Assembly (NCBI GenBank): GCA_035624215.1
Contig: DASPRY010000048.1
Location: forward strand, 1 to 64,000
Direction: 5' to 3'
DNA length: 64,000 nucleotides
Origin: JAFAGX01 sp035624215
GTDB lineage: Bacteria > Acidobacteriota > Terriglobia > Terriglobales > Acidobacteriaceae
Both the position numbers and the translations under genes were made by a program. Under the pieces are notes generated by a model. It did no database searches. It saw only the letters and a program-made list of their open reading frames with translations, and had not been told where the DNA came from. Shown here piece after piece: positions 42,102-50,714 of this stretch. Position 1 is the first letter of the stretch, and each line of letters starts with the position of its first letter.

Positions 42102-42641
42102 ATGAACCAGATCACCAATCCCGGATCGCTACGGGTAGTCATTCCCGCCGAACAGATTCAGAAGCGAGTGCGCGAGTTGGCGCGGCAAATCTCCGATGAC
42201 TATCGGGGCAGAACCGTGCACGTCTTGTCGCTCCTCGAGAACGCTTTTATTTTCACTGCCGACTTGGTGCGGGCACTGGAAGTGCCCGTCGTATGCCAGT
42301 TCATCAAGCCCAAATACCGCAGGGAGCTCGAAGGCAAGCCGGAGGGATTTCTAGAGATTTTCTTCAGCCACGACGGAGATATTCGTGGGCAACACGTGCT
42401 CCTGATTGAAGGGCTGGTCCACTCCGGTGTGACTACTGAGTTTCTAATGAGTGATCTCCGGGGCCGGGGAGCAGCGTCCGTAAAAGTGGCTACCTTGCTA
42501 GACCGCCAGTCCGCCCGGCGAGTTCAACTGCAGCCGGACTACTTCGGCTTCCTGGTAGACGAGGCCTTTTTGGTCGGCTATGGCTTGGGCTCACCGGAAC
42601 AAACCAACCGCAACCTTTCCCATATTGCCTCTCCAAGCTAG
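42102..42641 (+). CDS. Phosphoribosyltransferase, Hpt-like, catalytic residues lost
   Basis: 179 residues. The fold and neighbourhood (tilS-hpt-ftsH) are those of hypoxanthine phosphoribosyltransferase, and VLLIEGLVHSGVTTEF, TLLDR and FLVDEAFLVGYGLGSPEQTNRNL align well with it. But the PRPP loop ED is EG, the catalytic Asp (IIDSG) is His (LVHSG), the purine-side GYGLD is GYGLG, and LKGS is LENA. A regulatory or binding role is more plausible than catalysis. The start is an ATG without a clear ribosome site. Confidence 0.85.
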   Translation: MNQITNPGSLRVVIPAEQIQKRVRELARQISDDYRGRTVHVLSLLENAFIFTADLVRALEVPVVCQFIKPKYRRELEGKPEGFLEIFFSHDGDIRGQHVLLIEGLVHSGVTTEFLMSDLRGRGAASVKVATLLDRQSARRVQLQPDYFGFLVDEAFLVGYGLGSPEQTNRNLSHIASPS

Positions 42642-42814
42642 TGTGCACCTGTGACTTAAGTTATTGGAACAAGGCTGAGTTTTTTCCCGGAATTCGGGTT
42701 AGAATGGCAAAGCTGGTAATTCCGTCTATCCAATCTCCGCGGCCGGCATCTAATAATCGGCGAAGCCGTGGTTGCGCGTTGGCTGGGCAGCCAGCTTCTC
42801 AGGAGCTTCATTAG

Positions 42815-44722
42815 GTGAATTCGACAGTTAAGACGGTAGTTTTCTGGCTGGTAATCGTACTTTCGGCCTTCCTGCTGTGGCAGGTGGTAAAGGCCGGGGG
42901 TGCGGGGCAAAAGGATAAGGAAATCAACTTCTCCCAGTTCATGACCGATGTTGACCAGGGGAATGTCAAAGAGGTCACGATCACCGGCATGGAAGTTCGG
43001 GGTAAGTTCCAGAACGACAATTCTGGCTTTCACACTACGGTACCGGCGAACTACCCCGACATGATCAAGACATTACGGGATAAGAACGTGGTCATGAACT
43101 TCCGGGATATCAATAGCGGGAGCTGGCCCAGCTGGCTGCTGAATTTGGCACCGCTTATCCTGCTGGCTGCCTTGTGGTTCTTCATGATCCGCCAGATGCA
43201 AACTGGTGGAAACAAAGCTCTCTCCTTTGGAAAAAGCCGGGCCCGCCTGCTCTCCATGCAGCAGAAAAAGGTCACCTTTAAGGATGTGGCCGGGGTAGAT
43301 GAGGCAAAAGAAGAGCTGCGCGAGATTATCGAATTCCTGCGCGAAGCGCAGAAATTCCAGAAGTTGGGCGGTCGAATCCCCAAGGGTGTGCTGCTGGTAG
43401 GCCCTCCCGGCACCGGCAAAACCTTGCTGGCAAGAGCAGTAGCTGGTGAAGCCAATGTTCCTTTCTTTTCAATCTCCGGCTCTGATTTTGTGGAAATGTT
43501 CGTGGGTGTGGGCGCCAGCCGGGTGCGCGATCTGTTTGAGCAGGGCAAAAAGAACGCTCCTTGCATCATCTTCATCGACGAAATTGACGCTGTCGGCCGT
43601 CATCGCGGCGCCGGCTTGGGCGGCGGACACGACGAGCGCGAGCAGACTTTGAATCAACTGCTGGTGGAGATGGACGGCTTCGAATCCAACGAAGGCGTCA
43701 TCCTGATGGCGGCGACGAACCGGCCAGATGTTCTGGATCCCGCTTTGCTCCGCCCCGGACGCTTCGATCGCCGCGTGGTAGTGAACCGGCCCGATGTCCG
43801 CGGGCGTGAAGAGATTCTGCGCGTTCACACCCGCAAGATTCCCTTGGCCGACGATGTTGATCTCTCGGTTTTGGCCCGTGGAACTCCAGGATTTTCCGGG
43901 GCCGATTTAGCGAACATGGTGAACGAAGCGGCTCTCGGCGCAGCGCGGCAGAACCGCAAAGCCGTGCTCATGTATGACTTCGAAATCGCCAAAGACAAAG
44001 TCCTGATGGGCGTGGAGCGCAAGTCGCTCCTGCTTTCCGAAGAAGAAAAGAAAGTCACCGCTTACCACGAAGCCGGGCACGCGCTGGTCGCGGCCAAGCT
44101 TCCTAATTCTGATCCGTTGCACAAAGTCACCATCATCCCCCGCGGCATGGCGCTGGGCGTGACCATGCAGCTGCCGATCGACGACAAACACAACTACACC
44201 AAAGAATATCTCGAGACCGAAATCGCCATCATGATGGGCGGACGGCTTGCCGAGGAGATCTTCCTCAACCAGATGAGTACTGGCGCCGGCAATGACATTG
44301 AGCGTGCCACCGAAATGGCGCGCAAGATGGTTTGCGAATTTGGGATGAGCGATCTGGGACCGCTGACTTTCGGCAAAAAGGAAGAGCAGATTTTCCTGGG
44401 CCGCGAGATTGCCCAGCATCGCGATTACAGCGAGGCCACCGCGATTAAGATTGACGAAGAGGTGCGCCGCATCGTTGACAAGGGTTACAGGACCGCCAAG
44501 AACGTTTTGGCCGAGAACCATGACACGCTGATCAAGATTGCGCTCGCGCTGCTCGAGCGCGAGGTCCTCGATGCCACCGAAATCAAGATGATCATCGAAG
44601 GTAAGGAACTTCCGAAGGTCGTGGCGCCATCCAAACCCGATGATGCGGTTCAGCAGGTGCTGAAACCGGAGCCGGGACGGCCTGGCATCGCCAAGGGCGG
44701 AGAAAGTCCGGCAAGGGCGTAA
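42815..44722 (+). CDS. ftsH: ATP-dependent zinc metalloprotease FtsH
   Basis: 635 residues. Two membrane helices (about 8-25 and 108-125) flank a periplasmic domain. The AAA module has Walker A GPPGTGKT (196-203), Walker B IIFIDEID and the SRH region ATNRPDVLDPALLRPGRFDRR. The protease zinc site HEAGH is at 418-422. It degrades membrane and short-lived proteins, including LpxC in E. coli. GTG start with AGGAGC upstream, and a terminator follows. Confidence 0.97.
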   Translation: MNSTVKTVVFWLVIVLSAFLLWQVVKAGGAGQKDKEINFSQFMTDVDQGNVKEVTITGMEVRGKFQNDNSGFHTTVPANYPDMIKTLRDKNVVMNFRDINSGSWPSWLLNLAPLILLAALWFFMIRQMQTGGNKALSFGKSRARLLSMQQKKVTFKDVAGVDEAKEELREIIEFLREAQKFQKLGGRIPKGVLLVGPPGTGKTLLARAVAGEANVPFFSISGSDFVEMFVGVGASRVRDLFEQGKKNAPCIIFIDEIDAVGRHRGAGLGGGHDEREQTLNQLLVEMDGFESNEGVILMAATNRPDVLDPALLRPGRFDRRVVVNRPDVRGREEILRVHTRKIPLADDVDLSVLARGTPGFSGADLANMVNEAALGAARQNRKAVLMYDFEIAKDKVLMGVERKSLLLSEEEKKVTAYHEAGHALVAAKLPNSDPLHKVTIIPRGMALGVTMQLPIDDKHNYTKEYLETEIAIMMGGRLAEEIFLNQMSTGAGNDIERATEMARKMVCEFGMSDLGPLTFGKKEEQIFLGREIAQHRDYSEATAIKIDEEVRRIVDKGYRTAKNVLAENHDTLIKIALALLEREVLDATEIKMIIEGKELPKVVAPSKPDDAVQQVLKPEPGRPGIAKGGESPARA

Positions 44723-44752
44723 TAGAAGCTCCAAATTTTCTCATTTTCAACT

Positions 44753-44783
44753 GGGCGGCCTGAATGGCCGCCCTGAATTTTTA
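44753..44783 (+). terminator. Intrinsic terminator after ftsH
   Basis: The stem GGGCGGCC / GGCCGCCC with a short loop is followed by TGAATTTTTAT. On the opposite strand it also lies at the end of the minus-strand gene ending at 44781, so it may act in both directions. Confidence 0.88.
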
Positions 44784-45266
44784 TATCGAAACTTGCACCC
44801 GCTTCGCAGACTTGTATCCGCTGTAGATCGCATACAAGGCGAAAGCGTGAAATCCAACGCCCAGATAATCTTTCACGCGAAGCAAGAGCAATCCATCCAA
44901 ACCGTAGAGGGTCATTCCCACGACAAACGCCCACTTTTGCGTCTTGAGGGCGAAGATGCCTAACAAGATGAACACTCCGGCCGCGAAACCATTGACAATG
45001 ATGTCGAGCACACTGCCGGCGCCACCTACCCGCTTGGCCAAGCCGTCGACGAACGAGGTGATTCCCAGCCCGACGACAAAATGGAGATTGCCGCCCGTGA
45101 AAACGACGATTGAGTTGACCATCGACAACCCGGCTATCCAGTAGAACCACTTAGCTCCGGCGCGGGCACGCGTAGCTGCCACCATCTTGGAAACTGCGAT
45201 TCGCTCGTTTACCTGAGCGAGCCGCTCGCTCGATTGCGCAAAAGCTGGGCTTAAGCCTGTCGCCAT
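44781..45266 (-). CDS. Multi-pass membrane protein, unknown
   Basis: 161 residues. After a hydrophilic N-terminus (about 38 residues), four hydrophobic segments follow (WFYWIAGLSMVNSIVVFTGG; LGITSFVDGLA; VLDIIVNGFAAGVFILLGIFAL; WAFVVGMTLYGLDGLLLLRV) and a final aromatic helix. No catalytic motif seen. Function unknown. Confidence 0.7.
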   Translation of the reverse strand: MATGLSPAFAQSSERLAQVNERIAVSKMVAATRARAGAKWFYWIAGLSMVNSIVVFTGGNLHFVVGLGITSFVDGLAKRVGGAGSVLDIIVNGFAAGVFILLGIFALKTQKWAFVVGMTLYGLDGLLLLRVKDYLGVGFHAFALYAIYSGYKSAKRVQVSI

Positions 45267-45429
45267 CGGAAGCCTCCTGTTGATTCCAAGCGAGGGAGGC
45301 CCGTGTAACCGATGCGACGGGCAAGGCTGGAATTAACTAAAGCGTATGATGGGCCATTGCGCCCGGCCTAGATGTCCGGCGGACATGCCCGGCGACACGA
45401 ACCAGCTTGTACCTCAGCGCGGGTAACAG

Positions 45430-46419
45430 TTACCCATTGACGATCGCCATCATGTGCTCGGGATAGCGCTCTCCGGAAGCCGCTCCGTAAGGGAAGATTT
45501 CCTCGAGCCGGCATAAGTCTTCTGGGGTGAGCTTGATATCGAACGCTCCCACATTTTCTTCCAGATATTTGCGGTGCTTTGTCCCCGGGATCGGAACTAT
45601 GTCTTCCCCTTGGGCCAGCACCCATCCGAGCGCGAGCTGCGAAGGTTTGTAGCCCTTCTCTTTTGCAACCTCCTCAACTTTGCGCACCAGATCAAGATTC
45701 TTCCGGAAATTCTCCTCCTGGAATCGGGGAGAATTGCGGCGATAGTCATCAGCAGGAAGATCCTCGAATCGCCTGAACTGCCCAGTCAGAAATCCGCGGC
45801 CAAGCGGGCTGTAGGCCACAAAGCCAATTCCCAGCTCACGGCAGGTGGCAAGGCCTTCATCCTCGGGATCCCGTGTCCAGAGCGAGTATTCAGTTTGCAG
45901 TGCGGTGATCGGATGCACCTTCGCAGCGCGCCGGATGGTCTGCGGACTGGCCTCTGACAGGCCGATGTAACGAACTTTGCCCCGACTTACCAATTCCGCA
46001 ATCGCGCCAACCGTCTCCTCAATCGGAGTCTTAGGATCGACCCGGTGCTGATAATAGAGATCAATGTGATCGACGCCGAGCCGCCGCAAGCTGGCGTCGC
46101 AGGCGCTTCGCACGTACTCCGGCTTGCCATTCAAATGGCGGGCGTTGGGATCCGCCGGATCGCGAATGATGCCGAACTTGGTTGCCAGCACAACCTTTTC
46201 GCGCTTGCCTTTGATGGCTCGCCCCACCAGTTCTTCGTTCTTGTGTGGCCCATACACATCGGCTGTATCGAGAAAGTTGATGCCCAGCTCCAAGGCACGA
46301 TGGATTGTTGCGATCGATTCATTGTCGTCACGTCCACTGTAAAAGTCGGACATCCCCATGCAGCCGAGCCCAATAGCGGAGACGGTCGGGCCATTGCGCC
46401 CCAGTTTTCGTGTTTCCAT
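45430..46419 (-). CDS. Aldo/keto reductase
   Basis: 329 residues, ribosome site AAGGAGC before the ATG. The family tetrad is readable: Asp in LDTADVYGPHKNEELVG, the Tyr of the same block, Lys in VLATKFG and His in YYQHRVD. A late NADP-binding block has VPIPGTKHRKYLEENV. It reduces aldehydes or ketones with NADPH; substrate unknown. Confidence 0.92.
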   Translation of the reverse strand: METRKLGRNGPTVSAIGLGCMGMSDFYSGRDDNESIATIHRALELGINFLDTADVYGPHKNEELVGRAIKGKREKVVLATKFGIIRDPADPNARHLNGKPEYVRSACDASLRRLGVDHIDLYYQHRVDPKTPIEETVGAIAELVSRGKVRYIGLSEASPQTIRRAAKVHPITALQTEYSLWTRDPEDEGLATCRELGIGFVAYSPLGRGFLTGQFRRFEDLPADDYRRNSPRFQEENFRKNLDLVRKVEEVAKEKGYKPSQLALGWVLAQGEDIVPIPGTKHRKYLEENVGAFDIKLTPEDLCRLEEIFPYGAASGERYPEHMMAIVNG

Positions 46420-46511
46420 GATTGCTCCTTGCGGAAAGAATTAGAAACGAACTGAGTAAGCCTGCATCAGTTCTAGATGCGTAGATCAGGCAGAACGCAC
46501 CAGGGAAAACC

Positions 46512-47024
46512 GTGAGTCAAGTGGCAAGATGGTACGAACGGAAATTTGAGTTTGTCTTTCCTGTCGATCTTTATCCGAATCTGATCGTGCGGCTGCGTGG
46601 CACTCCTGCCAGGCTCGAGGAAATTTTGCGGGATCGCCCGCGTGAGGTTCTGATCCGTAAGCCACAACAAAAATGGTCGCCCCAGGAACATGCGGGACAC
46701 CTGCTCGATCTCGAGCCTCTATGGCTGGCGAGGGCAGATGACTACCTGGCCCAATCCAATCAACTGTCCGTAGCTGATCTGAGCAACCGAAAAACCGACG
46801 AAGCCAATCACAATGCGCGCGCTGTCAAAGAACTTCTGATCGATTTTCGCAACGCCCGAAGCAAATTCGTTGATCGCGTCAGCGGTATCGATCCGGCGCT
46901 GTTTGCTCGCGCGCTTCTCCATCCCCGCCTTAAGCAACCGATGCGTTTGGTCGACCACCTTTTCTTCGTCGCCGAGCACGATGATCATCATCTGGCCAGA
47001 ATTTGGGAGTTGTTGGTTGCATAG
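46512..47024 (+). CDS. DinB-superfamily protein
   Basis: 170 residues, GTG start. WSPQEHAGHLLDLEPLWLAR holds the first metal His region and HLFFVAEHDDHHLARIWEL the late His pair typical of DinB/YfiT four-helix proteins. It shares the fold, not close sequence, with the genes at 9247 and 54410. Role unknown; it might be a thiol transferase. Confidence 0.82.
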   Translation: MSQVARWYERKFEFVFPVDLYPNLIVRLRGTPARLEEILRDRPREVLIRKPQQKWSPQEHAGHLLDLEPLWLARADDYLAQSNQLSVADLSNRKTDEANHNARAVKELLIDFRNARSKFVDRVSGIDPALFARALLHPRLKQPMRLVDHLFFVAEHDDHHLARIWELLVA

Positions 47025-47041
47025 GCGGGCATCCTCGCGCG

Positions 47042-48115
47042 CTAAGGCCCAACCGTGATTAAGGGTTTGCTTTGCGGGAAAACTTCGCCAACTTCGACGG
47101 CAGTCACCCCGGCAGCGTTGAGTGCTCGCACGAGTTCGATGGCATCGCCGGCTGCCACTGAGATCAGAAGCCCTCCGGCAGTTTGCGGATCGTACAGCAT
47201 GGTCTTGACTTCCTCGCTTATGCCGTTTTCGTAGGCGACCACGCACTCGGCGAAATCACGATTGGCCTTTAGTCCTCCTGGAATATATCCCGCTCGCACA
47301 CATCCCAGCGCGCCGTCAAGCAAAGCTACGCGCGAAGCATGGAACCTGAGAGAAACATTTGAGGCCAGAGCCACTTCCCGGGCATGGCCGATGAGCCCAA
47401 AGCCAGTGACGTCGGTCATGGCATGAACGGCAAACTGGGTGGGAACGTCCGCCCCTGCGTGATTAGTTATGACCTCGGCCGCCGTCTTGTTCAGTGTCGT
47501 CATGGAAGCGACCGCGGCGTCAATCCACGATTGGTGCGCAACGCCTTTCTTGATCGCAGTCGAAATCACTCCTGTGCCCAGAGCTTTGGTAAGCAGAATC
47601 CGGTCGCCAGGTTTCGCGCCTGCGTTGGTCAACACTTTCCTGGGATCGATCAACCCAGTCACGGAGTAACCAAACTTCGTTTCCTCATCGCGAATGCTGT
47701 GACCGCCGATTACGGGGCATCCCGCTTCGACCATCTTGGAAAGGCCGCCGGCAAGAATACGCTCGAGAATTTCTAAATCGCCCTTTTCAGGAAAACAGAC
47801 CATTGCCAGTGAGGTGAGCGGCCGTCCTCCCATGGCGTACACATCACTCAGGGCATTTGTTGCGGCAATCTGGCCAAACGTGTAGGGGTCATCGACAATC
47901 GGGGTAAAAAAATCGACGGTCTGCACCAGGGCCGTTTCCGGCGCCAATTGATACACGCCGGCGTCGTCGGCATGATCGAAGCCGACCAGAACATTCGGAT
48001 CATGTTGCCGGGCTAATTTCCCAAGCACCGCGTCCAGCGCCGCCGGACTCAGCTTGGAAGCTCAACCCGCGGCTTTGACCGACTCGGTCAGCCGGAACGG
48101 CTTAGTTTGTGCCAT
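47042..48115 (-). CDS. selD: Selenide, water dikinase (selenophosphate synthetase) with selenocysteine
   Basis: 357 residues if the in-frame TGA at 48062-48064 (codon 18) is read as selenocysteine; without it a caller would start at GTG 48028. From the ATG at 48115 the frame gives MAQTKPFRLTESVKAAG, Sec, ASKLSPAALDAVL, the SelD pattern in which Sec or Cys is followed by K. The rest (LVGFDHADDAGVYQL, DFFTPIVDDPYTFGQIAATNALSDVYAMGG, GGHSIRDEE) is canonical SelD. It makes selenophosphate from selenide and ATP. A SECIS-like hairpin follows the TGA. selA, selB and selC are outside the window. Confidence 0.93.
48021..48057 (-). promoter_or_regulatory. Bacterial SECIS-like hairpin in selD
   Basis: On the minus strand, CCAAGC pairs with GCTTGG as lower stem, GTCC with GGAC as upper stem, with a 9-nt apical loop GGCGGCGCT. 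The apical loop begins 17 nt after the TGA, inside the range used by bacterial SECIS elements to recruit SelB. It is predicted by eye only. Confidence 0.7.
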
Positions 48116-48192
48116 ACAGTCATTGTAAACAGGACCAGCCTGCAGACCTACGCCCCACTTCGCCAAGCCCCCATCCAATACAATGCTGTAGA

Positions 48193-48606
48193 GTGACATC
48201 CACGCCGCAGGTTGATCCCATTACCGAGCTGCTCAAGCGCGCCAAAACCATTGCCGTGGTTGGACTCTCAAACAACCCCCTGCGTCCCAGCCATGGCGTC
48301 TCGGCTTACATGCAGAGCCAGGGCTACCGCATCATTCCCGTGAATCCGCAAATCAAGGAATCACTGGGCGAAGCCGCATACCGATCGCTCCTCGATGTGC
48401 CCGACGGGGTCGACATTGTGAATGTTTTTCGCCGGCCGGAATTTGTTGGCGAGATTGTCGATCAGGCCATTCGGTTGAAGGTTCCGGCCATCTGGATGCA
48501 GGAGGAAGTGATCAACGAAGCCGCCGCCGAAAAAGCCCGCCAGCACGGCATTTTCGTCGTAATGGACCGCTGCATATTGAAGGAACACCGCGCGCGATTC
48601 GGCTAA
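48193..48606 (+). CDS. CoA-binding domain protein (YccU-like)
   Basis: 137 residues from GTG 48193 (MTSTPQVDPITELLKR); an earlier in-frame start at 48109 would overlap the selD 5' end. The Rossmann-type IAVVGLSNNPLRPSHGVSAYMQSQGYRIIPVNP and AIWMQEEVINEAAAEKARQHG match the CoA_binding_2 family. Role unknown. Divergent from selD. Confidence 0.85.
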   Translation: MTSTPQVDPITELLKRAKTIAVVGLSNNPLRPSHGVSAYMQSQGYRIIPVNPQIKESLGEAAYRSLLDVPDGVDIVNVFRRPEFVGEIVDQAIRLKVPAIWMQEEVINEAAAEKARQHGIFVVMDRCILKEHRARFG

Positions 48607-48613
48607 CCTCGGT

Positions 48614-49882
48614 TCACCCTCTTACAAAGATCACGCTGGCGTCATCGCGTAATCCTCTGCCGTTGGCAAAGGCACGCACATTAGCGAGAAGGCTCTCAGC
48701 CGAAGCATCAGGCCCGGAGACATGATTCTGAAGACGCTGCGCCCCGTATTCTTCATCCCGTTCATTCACGGCCTCTGTGATGCCATCGCTGTAGAACACG
48801 ATCCTCGACCCCTTGAAGAAAGTCACTTCGCACTCCGAAAAATCCCCGAACCCGATTCCAAGCGGGATGCCTCTCTCCGTGTCCAAGAACCGCGAACCCG
48901 CGCCGGTGATCAGCAACGGCGGAAGATGACCCGCATTGGCGAACGTTAAGTTGCGTTTTTCGGGGTCGAGCACCGCGTAAATCATGGTCACAAATCTTCC
49001 CGCTGGAAAGTCCTCGACTAGCAGGCGATTCAGTTTACTCAGCACTTCACCGGGAGTGCAGCTTGCCTCCGCCAACGATCGCAGCATGCCGCGAGTTGCT
49101 GACATGAGCAGGGCTGCGGCAGTTCCCTTGCCTGAAACATCCGCCAACACTAATCCCCATCGACCCTCTTCGAGCGGAATGAAATCGAACCAGTCGCCGC
49201 CCACTGCTCCCGCTGGAACAGAAAGCCCGGAAATCGCAAACCCCGGAATGTAGGGAGAACTTTTTGGCAGCAAGGCTTGCTGGATGGTTCTCGCCTCATG
49301 AGCCTCCCGGCTCAACGCTTCTCTCGCCTGGCGCTCTTTTTGGAAAGCGCGCGCATTTTGGATCGCCACTGAGATATGGGAACAGAGCGCTTGCAGTAAT
49401 CTTCGTTGCTCCGGCGGAAATGCATCCAGCTCAGGATGCGAGGCACTGAAAACGCCGACCAACTCGCTGTTCACCTGCAGCGGGATGGCAACCTCGGACC
49501 GCGTAGATTCTTCGCAAGCGATGTAGTAGGGATCCTTGCGAACGTCCGGGGCATAATGTGGCTGCAGTGTGCCCGCAACATGGCCCACCATGCCTTCTTT
49601 GCCGATCTTCAACCCATGGCCTTTGCAGTATTGTGTGCAGCCGCAGACTCCCGCCAAAACCAGTTCGGAGCGCTCTTCATCGCGCAGATAAATATTCGCC
49701 TCCACGCATCCGAACGAACCCGCGATATCGTGCACAACATTGTCGATCAACTCATCCAGATCGAGAATCGAAGTGATTCTTTGTGCGGCCTTTTGCAATT
49801 TCAACAGGTCATCCACCTGCTCGATGCGGAGAGATTGGGTTACGGCGTAATCGCCGCCAGAGATCCTTGGAGTAGTTGCCAT
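48614..49882 (-). CDS. GAF-SpoIIE serine phosphatase (RsbU-like)
   Basis: 422 residues from the ATG at 49882, with AAGGAGAT upstream; an earlier start at 49924 is less likely. The GAF sensor domain (about 30-185) is followed by a short coiled linker (ERQAREALSREAHEART) and a SpoIIE/PP2C phosphatase (about 205-420) with the metal motifs GGDWFDF, LVLADVSGKGTAAALLMS and FYSDGITEA. It probably dephosphorylates an anti-anti-sigma protein in a partner-switch pathway; no such partner is adjacent. Confidence 0.9.
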   Translation of the reverse strand: MATTPRISGGDYAVTQSLRIEQVDDLLKLQKAAQRITSILDLDELIDNVVHDIAGSFGCVEANIYLRDEERSELVLAGVCGCTQYCKGHGLKIGKEGMVGHVAGTLQPHYAPDVRKDPYYIACEESTRSEVAIPLQVNSELVGVFSASHPELDAFPPEQRRLLQALCSHISVAIQNARAFQKERQAREALSREAHEARTIQQALLPKSSPYIPGFAISGLSVPAGAVGGDWFDFIPLEEGRWGLVLADVSGKGTAAALLMSATRGMLRSLAEASCTPGEVLSKLNRLLVEDFPAGRFVTMIYAVLDPEKRNLTFANAGHLPPLLITGAGSRFLDTERGIPLGIGFGDFSECEVTFFKGSRIVFYSDGITEAVNERDEEYGAQRLQNHVSGPDASAESLLANVRAFANGRGLRDDASVIFVRG

Positions 49883-50017
49883 GGCATTATCTCCTTGGCT
49901 GGTAAGTGCAATCAGAACAGGCATTTACCGATAATAATAGGATGCGGGAACGGGCCCAGGCGATGCAGTTTTTTAGGCCGTGCACTTCGCCGCGTAAAGT
50001 AAACTTATTCACCCCCT

Positions 50018-50692
50018 GTGAGAACGTTGAGAGACAGCTCCGCACATTGGGATGAACTTCACGAGAATCCACGTTTTCGTCCCCACTACCCGAACGATCA
50101 TGTCGTACGTTTCCTGATGGCGCGTCGCACAGCGGTTGAGAATGGCGGTTCCTTGCGTCTTCTTGACATCGGGACGGGGGCGGGCAGGCACATGCAACTC
50201 GCAGCGGAATTGGGATTTGAGCCGTACGGGATCGATGTCTCCTGCATTGGTTTGCGATATGCCCATCAGCGACTGCGCGCCTCGAACCATCCGGCCCGGG
50301 TCGCCCAGGCTTCCATGCTGGCCTTGCCATTTGCCGACTGCAGCTTTGGACTGGTACTCAGCTTTGGAGCGTTCTATTACGGCACATCCAATGAAATGCA
50401 GCAGGCGATTGAAGAGGCCTGGCGGGTATTGGTCCCCAAAGGCAGCCTGTTCGTGGTTCTACGAACGACAGATGACTACCGATACGGCAAGGGAGAACGG
50501 CTGGCAGTGAACACGTATCGCCTGGAGATTTCCGACACCAATGAGTACGAGACAGTGCAACATTTCCTTGCGGCCGAGGACATCAACCGCTACTTCGATC
50601 GCTTTTCCCATGTAAGCTTTGAAAAGACGGAGACCACGTCATCAAACCGGACGCGGGTTGATTCGGACTGGCTGATTACGGCGAAGAAATAG
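50018..50692 (+). CDS. Class I SAM-dependent methyltransferase
   Basis: 224 residues, GTG start. The SAM-binding motif I is LRLLDIGTGAGRHM, followed by GIDVS (motif II) and ASMLALPFADCSFGLVLS (motif III region). The substrate cannot be inferred; the pattern is of the Methyltransf_11 type. Divergent from the phosphatase gene. Confidence 0.88.
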   Translation: MRTLRDSSAHWDELHENPRFRPHYPNDHVVRFLMARRTAVENGGSLRLLDIGTGAGRHMQLAAELGFEPYGIDVSCIGLRYAHQRLRASNHPARVAQASMLALPFADCSFGLVLSFGAFYYGTSNEMQQAIEEAWRVLVPKGSLFVVLRTTDDYRYGKGERLAVNTYRLEISDTNEYETVQHFLAAEDINRYFDRFSHVSFEKTETTSSNRTRVDSDWLITAKK

Positions 50693-50714
50693 GGATTTAC
50701 CAGCTTCTGTTCAG

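Noticed and set aside
43907..44734. Open frame of 275 codons on the minus strand opposite ftsH
   Set aside because: Antisense shadow of ftsH; also overlaps the ftsH terminator region.
48028..48031. GTG at 48028 as the selD start
   Set aside because: It drops the conserved N-terminal catalytic block; the frame upstream through TGA to ATG 48115 encodes it.
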